Shown here one piece after another: positions 31,783 to 37,467 of a DNA stretch of 37,467 nucleotides; position 1 is the stretch's first letter, and every line of letters starts with the position of its first letter. Origin of the DNA: Acidobacteriaceae bacterium (GTDB taxonomy: Bacteria; Acidobacteriota; Terriglobia; Terriglobales; Acidobacteriaceae). The notes beneath the pieces were generated by a model. That model searched no databases and was not told the DNA's origin. It saw only the letters and a list, made by a program, of their open reading frames with translations. The DNA lies in the NCBI GenBank assembly GCA_025462885.1, contig JAOAPN010000007.1, positions 1-37,467 on the forward strand, written 5' to 3'. A program made the position numbers and the translations under genes.

Positions 31783-32262
31783 TTAGGAGAGCGAGGAAAG
31801 AAGTTTTTCGAGGCGGTCGTAGCTCACGGAAGCTCCATCCTTCATGCCGGTTTTCATGGCTGCATCGCGGGCTTCCCTGGAAACGTAAAGGATGGTGGTG
31901 GAGACCCGGGTCTTACCGTCCTTCTCCTGCAACACCATCGTGTTGGTGGTCTCGGGCCAATCGGCTCCCCAGTTCTCGGTCGAGATGAGACGGGAAGGTG
32001 GATCGACCTCAAGATAGGTTCCATGCATCGACATCTCCTGGCCGGTCGACTTGCGCCAGACGAAGTGCCAGGTACCGCCGGGGCGAAGATCGATGTCGCA
32101 GATCGGCATGGTCCAGCCTTCGGGACCCAGCATCCACTGGGATACGAGTGCCGGTTCGGTGTAGGCCCGAAAGACCAGGTGGGCAGGCGCAGCGAAAGTG
32201 CGGGAGAGCACGGCTTCACGATCGCTGGGCGTGGTGACAGTGAGTGTATCGGTCAGGTTCAT
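31783..32262 (-). CDS. AHSA1-like SRPBCC family protein
   Basis: A 159-residue single-domain START/Bet v1-fold protein of the AHSA1 (activator of Hsp90 ATPase homologue) family. Family markers are SRTFAAPAHLVFRAYTEPALVSQWM, DLRPGGTWHF and HGTYLEVDPPSRLISTENW. Such proteins bind hydrophobic small molecules; in bacteria they often sit in operons led by an ArsR-type repressor, as here, and the ligand is generally unknown. AAGGAG lies just before ATG 32262. It is the last gene of the four-gene minus-strand cluster starting at 33671 and is 33 nt from the upstream membrane-protein gene. Confidence 0.93.
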   Translation of the reverse strand: MNLTDTLTVTTPSDREAVLSRTFAAPAHLVFRAYTEPALVSQWMLGPEGWTMPICDIDLRPGGTWHFVWRKSTGQEMSMHGTYLEVDPPSRLISTENWGADWPETTNTMVLQEKDGKTRVSTTILYVSREARDAAMKTGMKDGASVSYDRLEKLLSSLS

Positions 32263-32295
32263 GGAACTGCTCCTTGGTGGTGCAGGGTGCGTGTT

Positions 32296-32712
32296 TCAGA
32301 CGAGGACCTCTTTGGAGATCTGCAGAAGCCGAAGTTTAGCTCCGATCCAGCAGCAGGGAATGGTCTGTGCGATGAGGCTGAGCGGGTACCAGTGCGGTCC
32401 GAACTCCGGCCCCTTGTTCCAGGTTCCGATTGCGCCAAGTGTCGACAGAACCAGGCCGATACCGGCGAGGATCATGGCATGCCGCATCGGAAGGGAAGGG
32501 GCAAGGCGAGCCGTAACGTAGGCTCCCAGGATTCCGTACACTGCGCGATACGCGAAGGACAGGAACCAAAGGGAGGGAGCCATGTCTGTGAACCAGGGAG
32601 GATAGATTCCGGCTGTGTGAAGCACCACGTCCGTCCCTAGGGAGAGGACGAAGATGACAATCAGTCCGACGAGTACAGCTCCAGTACTGCGAAGAGAGTT
32701 GGGTGGGTTCAT
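32296..32712 (-). CDS. four-helix membrane protein of unknown function
   Basis: A 138-residue integral membrane protein with about four transmembrane helices (AVLVGLIVIFVLSLGTDVVL; a second near LWFLSFAYRAVYGILGAYVT; HAMILAGIGLVLSTLGAIGT; a last one near PLSLIAQTIPCCWIGA). The loops are short, and no enzymatic motif is visible. GGAGG lies 5 nt before ATG 32712. It sits between the GyrI-like and AHSA1 genes of the ArsR-led cluster, so it is likely controlled by the same repressor. Confidence 0.85.
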   Translation of the reverse strand: MNPPNSLRSTGAVLVGLIVIFVLSLGTDVVLHTAGIYPPWFTDMAPSLWFLSFAYRAVYGILGAYVTARLAPSLPMRHAMILAGIGLVLSTLGAIGTWNKGPEFGPHWYPLSLIAQTIPCCWIGAKLRLLQISKEVLV

Positions 32713-32790
32713 CGTGCCTCCGTCTGGTGTTCTCGGTAAGCTGGCCCAGGGTTCATGATTCTGAAATTGCTTTCGGGAGCCAAGTCGAAA

Positions 32791-33285
32791 CTAGCCTGCC
32801 AGTGGTCGGTTGAGCTCCGTGGTCCACGTCGCTGGATCCGGGTTCATATCTGGCCCGGTGAGGTAGCTCTCCCAGAGATCCGGAGCGATGGAGAGACCGT
32901 TGGCGGCGATCCATGCTTCAAACTGGCCCCATGCTGCGCCGAGGTGTTCGTAGCTGCCGTGATAGACGGTGCGTATCACCTTCCTTGCCGCTAACTGACC
33001 GGGTTGTACGCGACTAGCCGGAGTGACCGGAGTGGGAACCGAGATTCCGATCTCAAAGTCGAAGACGGCGGGGTCCATCTTGAAGTGGTGGCTGAAGATG
33101 CGTCCGGTCGGTGTGATTCCCTGCGCGGTGACCGTGGCAATCAGTTCCTGCATGCCGGGCCCCATGACGGAGCGGATCTCCTCGCGCGGGATAGTGAAGC
33201 GGATGACGGCTGCTTGCAGGGCGGGCGTCTCGACGATCTGGGGTGGGTCTAGTACGAGCTGCTTGGCTGCTTCGGTATTGCTCAT
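32791..33285 (-). CDS. GyrI-like / effector-binding domain protein
   Basis: A 164-residue stand-alone GyrI-like small-molecule-binding domain, the SHS2-repeat fold also used as the ligand-binding part of MerR/AraC regulators. Typical segments are AVIRFTIPREEIRSVMGPGMQELI, FSHHFKMDPAVFDFEIGISV and ARKVIRTVYHGSYEHLGAAWGQFEAWIA, with ESYLTGPDMNPDPATWTTEL as the usual C-terminal strand. Its ATG overlaps the arsR stop (ATGA, 33282-33285), indicating translational coupling. A ligand-sequestering or isomerase-like role is possible, but none is shown. Confidence 0.9.
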   Translation of the reverse strand: MSNTEAAKQLVLDPPQIVETPALQAAVIRFTIPREEIRSVMGPGMQELIATVTAQGITPTGRIFSHHFKMDPAVFDFEIGISVPTPVTPASRVQPGQLAARKVIRTVYHGSYEHLGAAWGQFEAWIAANGLSIAPDLWESYLTGPDMNPDPATWTTELNRPLAG

Positions 33286-33671
33286 GCGTGTCCTCGCTTT
33301 CTGTCTTTTCTGGGTGCTGCCTTCTTACGGGTTTCAACCTGATGAACCTTCATGATTTCGAGCAATGCGTCGAGCCGTTGGAAGTTTGCCTCCCAGATGT
33401 GGCGATATTCTTCGAGCCACCGGTTGGCTTCGGCCAGGGGATGGGCTTCGATGCGGCGCGGCCTCCGCTGGGCATCCTGTCCGCGCGAGATCAGGCCCGC
33501 TCGCTCCAGCACCTTCAAGTGTTTGGAGATGGCGGGCTGCGACATGGCGAACGGCTCGGCAAGCTCGTTGACCGACGCCTCCCCGGAGGCGAGCCGCGCG
33601 AGTATGGCGCGACGGGTGGGGTCGGCGAGGGCTGCAAAAGTAGCGTCGAGTTGCTCGGAAGAGATTTGCAT
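33282..33671 (-). CDS. ArsR family winged-helix transcriptional repressor
   Basis: A 129-residue winged-helix protein. The recognition helix lies in VNELAEPFAMSQPAISKHLKVLERAGLI (about 34-61), after LADPTRRAILARLASGEAS. No metal-binding Cys pair of the classical ArsR type is present, which agrees with the subgroup that controls SRPBCC/AHSA1 genes rather than metal resistance. The C-terminus is a basic Lys/Arg tail (RKKAAPRKDRKRG). The ATG at 33671 has no Shine-Dalgarno and lies inside the downstream arm of an inverted repeat that begins at the -10 box, so the protein probably represses its own operon. Confidence 0.93.
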   Translation of the reverse strand: MQISSEQLDATFAALADPTRRAILARLASGEASVNELAEPFAMSQPAISKHLKVLERAGLISRGQDAQRRPRRIEAHPLAEANRWLEEYRHIWEANFQRLDALLEIMKVHQVETRKKAAPRKDRKRGHA

Positions 33672-33728
33672 AACCGTTCAGTTCAATAGCTTAATGGTTA
33701 TATACAAAATCCAATGAGTCGCTGTCAA
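33671..33728 (-). promoter_or_regulatory. arsR promoter with an overlapping 30-bp dyad operator
   Basis: On the minus strand a perfect -35 TTGACA (33728-33723) and -10 TATATA (33704-33699) are 18 nt apart. An imperfect 30-bp palindrome with arms TAACC/GGTTA spans 33671-33700, from the -10 box to the arsR ATG. A bound ArsR dimer would block both promoter opening and the transcription start (about 33692). Confidence 0.75.
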
Positions 33729-33743
33729 CTTAATTCATAAAAA

Positions 33744-34244
33744 TTAGGAGATGGCTCGTTTTCCAGTGCGGCGCTCCAACTCGGAGCGGAACCGCTCAGC
33801 GTCGGAGTGCGCCGTGTTGTGGGTGATGGTGGTGCGGTTGTCGCCGAGGACGCGGGTGATGCGCCCAGCCTGGATCGACTGGACGGTCATGACCTCGTGG
33901 TACTGGATGCTCTTGTCGCCTCGCAGCCAGAATCGCTGAACCACGGCAGCGGGCGTGAGCAGAATGGTGCCGGGTAGTTGATACGCTGTCAGCGCGATGG
34001 CCGCTACGACCAGCACGGGGAGCCACATCGGGACCTCGTGATGCAGCGCCAGCAGCGGATAGAGAATGATGGCCATGTAGAGCGGAATCGCAAGCAGCCT
34101 CGTCCACAGCACCAGCGGCTTCATGCCGAAGACCAGCCCCTCGGGCGTCTCTTTGGCCGAGCCTTTGGACATGCGGCCGGCATACAGAAGAATGATGACG
34201 GCGACCAGGACTGCGCCGCGGAGAAGCTTTGGATCGATGGGCAT
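33744..34244 (-). CDS. small membrane protein with a PH-like C-terminal region
   Basis: A 166-residue protein with three hydrophobic segments (LLRGAVLVAVIILLYAG; LLAIPLYMAIILYPLLAL; WLPVLVVAAIALTAYQL) and a soluble C-terminal part (about 95-166) reading LTPAAVVQRFWLRGDKSIQYHEVMTVQ, a pattern similar to bacterial PH-like domains in membrane proteins. No catalytic motif is seen. AAGGA lies 5 nt before ATG 34244. It lies 57 nt downstream of the TldE-like gene and 72 nt upstream of the arsR start on the same strand; it could be the last gene of the TldD/TldE transcript. Function unknown. Confidence 0.8.
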   Translation of the reverse strand: MPIDPKLLRGAVLVAVIILLYAGRMSKGSAKETPEGLVFGMKPLVLWTRLLAIPLYMAIILYPLLALHHEVPMWLPVLVVAAIALTAYQLPGTILLTPAAVVQRFWLRGDKSIQYHEVMTVQSIQAGRITRVLGDNRTTITHNTAHSDAERFRSELERRTGKRAIS

Positions 34245-34270
34245 GACGTTCCTTGTTCTCTATCGTTCGA

Positions 34271-34299
34271 TGAGCGTGACCCCTGATGCGTCACGCTCA
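34271..34299. repeat. hairpin downstream of the TldE-like gene
   Basis: A 10-bp perfect stem (TGAGCGTGAC 34271-34280 with 34290-34299) with a 9-nt loop lies just after the TldE-like stop. There is no T tract in either direction, so it may stabilise the mRNA end or attenuate rather than terminate. Confidence 0.6.
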
Positions 34300-34301
34300 G
34301 G

Positions 34302-36071
34302 CTACTTTATTTCCAGTACGGGCGGCGCGTAGTAGGGCAGCTTCTGCTGCTCTTCGTTGGCGCGCTTCACTCCAATATCTCCGAAGAGAATCGCTGGAGC
34401 GATGGTCGTCTGGGGAATGGGGCCGGGAGCATTGGCGACATAGGCCGTAGCATCGTCGCCCACCGCCTGGATGTCCGAACGGAGCGTACGGACGTCGAGT
34501 TCGTCGAAGCTTGCGCCACGTACGAGGTCGCGCGAGCCATCGGCATGAACCCGGTAGAGCAGCCGTGGCGCGAGTTCTCCTCCGAGGGTGTCGACCGCGT
34601 ACACGTCGTGGCCCTGATCTTTCGCGAGTCCAAGCAGCTTGGCGTTCATGGCAGCGGCTGAGAGCGGAGCATTCGACTTGATCAGCATCACGCCGGAGTG
34701 TGAGTGAGCGGGCTGCCCGGCTGCACCGCGTCCGTGACCGTTGGAATCGGGGAAGTCCTTGATGGGGCCGCGTCCGAGCAGATAATTCTGCAGCTTGCCG
34801 TTGACCACGAGATCGACCGCCTGCGCCGGAACGCCCTCATCGTCGATCGCATAGGCACCCAGAAGCGTCTGCCCCGCGAAGGTCCCCAGGCCGGGATTAT
34901 CGACCACGTTGAAGGGCTCGGGCAGGATGGCTGCGTGGAGCGACGAACTGTAAGCGCCCTGCGTCCGTGCGGCGGTACCCATCTCCGGGCGGTCGGCTTC
35001 GACGTTCGGAACGAAGAGGCGATTGAAGGTGTCGGCGGCAGCGTCGCCCGAGAAGAGCACAGGGCCGTGGTAGTCGTCGGCTGCGACGACCGGTGCATTG
35101 CGGAGCGCGTTGAAACTCTTCAGGTCATCGATCACGCGCTTATGAAATGCCGCGGGAGATTCGAGGTCCTTCGCTGAAGTCGCCACGGATCCGTTATCGC
35201 GTCCAAGCCGCATCCCATCGGAGGCTTGTCCGCCGACACTAATGGCTGCGTTGTAGGAGCTGGATCCCTGTCGGACGACGGTGCCTTCAGTATTCACCAG
35301 GTAGCGATTGAGCACGACCGCGCGAATGTTCGCGGTGCTGTACTGCACTTGCTCGGCAAAGGATCGCACCTCGGGATCGCTTGCATAGAGTCCGCTGGCC
35401 TCTATGACTCGCTTCTTCCATACGCCACGGTCCAGGTCCATGGTGGCGAGTGGGTCGATGTGCGTCACTGGTTTTACAGGCGCGAAGTCCTTCTCGGAGG
35501 GCGGTGACTGGAAGCGCTTCAGCGCGGCCTGCTTGGCAGCATAGGAACGCAGCGCACCCTTGTAAGCCTCGTCCGTTGCGGTCCACAGGGCGTAGCGAAG
35601 AGCCAGCGGATTGTCATCTTTGGGCGCAAGTTGCACCACACCGTCTCCGCGCGCGGAGCTGCTGTCGTTCGCGTAATCGCCGACTCGAACCGAGACGCGC
35701 ACGATGCGCTGGTGGTTCGCCTGCTCCAGCGTGAGGGCGCCGTAGTTGGCCAAGGCTTCGTAGGTGTCGATGTCGTCGAGGTGATACTCGATGAAGTAAG
35801 GCCGCTGCATTCCTGGGAGCAGAAGCTGGGCCTTCTCACGATCCAGCTCAAGCTGCATGGCCTTAAGCATCGGATCGTCTGACGGAGTGATTTCTGCAAA
35901 CGCCATATGTGTAGCAGAAAATGTTACGAATAGAATGGCAAGAGAAAGAATGGCAGGAAGGGTTCGCATATTATGTAACTTCTTTGGTGCCATGGCTGCA
36001 GGCAGGATGTCGGAAGCAGGAGCGAAGTCAGCGTTTGGCTGAAAGAATGACCAACGGAAGAGACGGTTCAT
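34302..36071 (-). CDS. exported TldE/PmbA-like protein lacking the zinc motif
   Basis: A 589-residue protein of the TldD/PmbA (U62) family. A signal peptide lies at about 35-60 (MRTLPAILSLAILFVTFSATHMAFA). The family's two-domain layout is kept (VRVGDYANDSS; VDNPGLGTFAGQTLLGAYAIDDEGVPAQAVDLVVNGKL; GHGRGAAGQP), but where TldD has HExxxH this protein has GDAAADTFNRL, and the C-terminal Cys ligand is also missing, as in TldE/PmbA partners. TldD/TldE heterodimers are proteases that degrade unfolded peptides. ATG 36071 overlaps the tldD stop (ATGA) and has a perfect AAGGAGG 5 nt upstream; ATG 35969 would give a shorter signal peptide but has a poor ribosome-binding site. I keep 36071. Confidence 0.88.
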   Translation of the reverse strand: MNRLFRWSFFQPNADFAPASDILPAAMAPKKLHNMRTLPAILSLAILFVTFSATHMAFAEITPSDDPMLKAMQLELDREKAQLLLPGMQRPYFIEYHLDDIDTYEALANYGALTLEQANHQRIVRVSVRVGDYANDSSSARGDGVVQLAPKDDNPLALRYALWTATDEAYKGALRSYAAKQAALKRFQSPPSEKDFAPVKPVTHIDPLATMDLDRGVWKKRVIEASGLYASDPEVRSFAEQVQYSTANIRAVVLNRYLVNTEGTVVRQGSSSYNAAISVGGQASDGMRLGRDNGSVATSAKDLESPAAFHKRVIDDLKSFNALRNAPVVAADDYHGPVLFSGDAAADTFNRLFVPNVEADRPEMGTAARTQGAYSSSLHAAILPEPFNVVDNPGLGTFAGQTLLGAYAIDDEGVPAQAVDLVVNGKLQNYLLGRGPIKDFPDSNGHGRGAAGQPAHSHSGVMLIKSNAPLSAAAMNAKLLGLAKDQGHDVYAVDTLGGELAPRLLYRVHADGSRDLVRGASFDELDVRTLRSDIQAVGDDATAYVANAPGPIPQTTIAPAILFGDIGVKRANEEQQKLPYYAPPVLEIK

Positions 36072-37467
36072 TTCGCCTCCTTATCGTCTGCACTGGGTGG
36101 TGGAAGAATCGGCGGACGTGTCGTACCCTGCGCCTGGCGCTGGGTTTCGATCTCGCTGACCAGCATCGCGGGAGCTACTGCGCTTACGGGGATCTGTCCG
36201 GATTCCGCTCCGCAGATGCCGTTGAAGATGTCCTGCTTGTTATTGGTGGCGACAATGCGGTTGAGCGCGGCCTGCGGGGTGCCGACGATGGAGACGCCGC
36301 GCACCAGCTCGTCCGGGCGGCCATCCACGAAGATGCGATAGACAACCAGTGGGATCACCGAGAAAGCTTGCGGCGAGCGGCGGCTGGTGACGGCGAAGCC
36401 GGAGGAGATGTCTTCGAAGTAGAGGCCGTAGGGCTTGCCCTGTTTCTTCGCTTCATCGATCAGGAGCTGCTTCAACTGCGCATCCGTGACGGTCTTGGTC
36501 GAAGTGACGATCAGGTTGCCCTGCCGGCCCGTTGGCATATGACCCACTTCGGCGCGGCCGTGGCCGTTGGAGGTGGAGAAGCTCGCAATAGGCAGACGTG
36601 ACATCAGAAAGGTATTGAGGATGCCATCTTTGATGAGGTCGACGCGGTGGGCCGGCTGGCCTTCATCGTCGAAGGAGTAGTGGCCGGAGAGCGAGGTGCC
36701 TTCAAACGTCGCAACCGTTGGATCGTCCGAGACGGAGATGAAGCTGGGCACGATGGACTTATTCAGCAGCTTGGTGAAGGTCTGTCCTTCTTCGTCGCCG
36801 CGCTGTCGCTGTCCTTCGAGCCGATGGCCGAGCACCTCGTGGAAGAATACTGCAGAGGCGCGTCCGGAGAGGATCGCCGGACCGTTGAACGGCTCAGTGA
36901 CCGGGGCGGTTCGCAGCGCAACGAGATTCTTCGCCATGGCCAGCGTCTTCTCGGTGAGCACCTTCTGGTCGGGGAGATGGCCGGCTTCGTCGGCTTCGAA
37001 GGTCTCGGCGCGGTAGAGGTCCATGCCATCGGCAGCGCGGGTGCGTGCTACGACGACCAGGCGGGCGACATGGTTCGGGGTTGCGACGCGGGTGCCCTGC
37101 GAGGAGACGAAATAGTCCGTCTCAGTCGACGCGGTCATGCTCACGGAGTTGAAGAAGACCTCTGGGAACTGCTTGAACAGGCTCGATAGTTCGCGCAGCC
37201 GTATCTCCCACGCGGCGCGGTCCACCTTCAGCGGAGGCGCGGCGGGCAAGACTGATCCCGGGCCGGAGGGCTGCGTGGTCTCGACGCTGAAGTCGCCCGA
37301 GGCGTCTTCTTCCTTGGCGCGAACCTGCTGTTCGGTCTTCACCTTCAGGAAGCTGTCGAGCGCACGACCATAGCCGCGATTGGTTGCGAACCACAGGCTG
37401 CGGCCCAACGCCGCACGATCATCCGTCAGTGGCAGCGGGACGGTAGTGAGAGCGGAGTTGCGGTGGT
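36068..37467 (-). CDS. tldD: TldD-like zinc metalloprotease (5' end outside the window)
   Basis: At least 466 codons are visible; the frame runs open to the window edge, so the start and any signal peptide are missing. The zinc motif HEVLGHRLE (36841 downwards; HExxxH) and the third ligand Cys in NGICGAESGQIP near the C-terminus are both present, as in active TldD. Other family markers are FEGTSLSGHYSFDDEGQPAH, SNGHGRAEVGHMPTGRQGNLIV and IPLVVYRIFVDGRPDELVRGV. The partner gene overlaps its stop by 4 nt, indicating a translationally coupled active/inactive heterodimer. The segment at residues about 35-60 of the visible part (KTEQQVRAKEEDASGDFSVE) is an acidic linker unlike cytoplasmic TldD. 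Substrates are unknown. Confidence 0.9.
   Translation of the reverse strand, partial: HRNSALTTVPLPLTDDRAALGRSLWFATNRGYGRALDSFLKVKTEQQVRAKEEDASGDFSVETTQPSGPGSVLPAAPPLKVDRAAWEIRLRELSSLFKQFPEVFFNSVSMTASTETDYFVSSQGTRVATPNHVARLVVVARTRAADGMDLYRAETFEADEAGHLPDQKVLTEKTLAMAKNLVALRTAPVTEPFNGPAILSGRASAVFFHEVLGHRLEGQRQRGDEEGQTFTKLLNKSIVPSFISVSDDPTVATFEGTSLSGHYSFDDEGQPAHRVDLIKDGILNTFLMSRLPIASFSTSNGHGRAEVGHMPTGRQGNLIVTSTKTVTDAQLKQLLIDEAKKQGKPYGLYFEDISSGFAVTSRRSPQAFSVIPLVVYRIFVDGRPDELVRGVSIVGTPQAALNRIVATNNKQDIFNGICGAESGQIPVSAVAPAMLVSEIETQRQAQGTTRPPILPPPSADDKEAK

Noticed and set aside
1..37467. A functional link between gyrA and the tldD/tldE-like genes because TldD/TldE were once described as gyrase modulators
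   Set aside because: The genes are over 32 kb apart and the TldE-like protein looks exported; shared presence in the window is no evidence of interaction.

Overview
The window looks like a chromosome segment of an Acidobacteriota member of the Terriglobia/Acidobacteriaceae type (Edaphobacter, Granulicella or Terriglobus-like). This rests on two very large Oar-type TonB-dependent receptors with an N-terminal carboxypeptidase-regulatory-like domain, a GWxTD-family protein, exported proteins with an LPDSPG segment after the signal peptide, and even, fairly high GC. The genus is an inference and was not tested. No tRNA, rRNA, CRISPR array, insertion sequence or intact prophage was found.

Layout. 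1-2273 (-): gyrA, cut by the window edge at its 3' end. 2506-5709 (-): Oar-like TonB-dependent receptor ending in a strong terminator. 5967-7964 (+): exported GWxTD protein. 8480-11824 (+): siderophore-type TonB receptor with an STN domain plus a PiuC dioxygenase, an iron-uptake pair behind a 0.4 kb leader. 11940-12830 (+): two small exported proteins, facing a Tat-exported intradiol dioxygenase (12884-13753, -). 13986-15074 (-): an orphan, N-terminally short contractile tail-sheath protein. 15186-19023 (-): a six-PAS histidine kinase and YceH. 19266-21801 (+): a MepK/DUF882-like peptidase, a RidA-family protein and a Tat-signal class V aminotransferase-like enzyme. 21868-25497 (-): second Oar-like receptor. 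25789-27903 (-): a radical SAM protein resembling the tetraether/membrane-spanning lipid synthase group. 28187-30291 (-): two related exported proteins of unknown function. 30587-31690 (+): a small helical protein and an RlpA-like lipoprotein. 31783-33671 (-): an ArsR-led cluster (ArsR, GyrI-like, membrane protein, AHSA1/SRPBCC). 33744-34244 (-): a small membrane protein. 34302-37467 (-): a coupled TldE-like/TldD-like pair, the TldD gene cut by the right edge.

Most genes serve the cell envelope: outer-membrane uptake (three TonB receptors), wall remodelling (DUF882 peptidase, RlpA), possible membrane-spanning lipid synthesis (radical SAM) and many exported proteins. Intrinsic terminators are clear at seven gene ends, two of them with UUCG loops and two with the same ATCGCT loop.

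Items most worth a second look: the Tes/Mss-like radical SAM gene, the orphan sheath gene lacking its N-terminal arm, the TldD/TldE-like pair in which at least one partner appears to carry a signal peptide, the tandemly duplicated ribosome-binding-site/TTG-start cassette on the dioxygenase gene, and the ArsR promoter whose dyad runs from the -10 box to the start codon.
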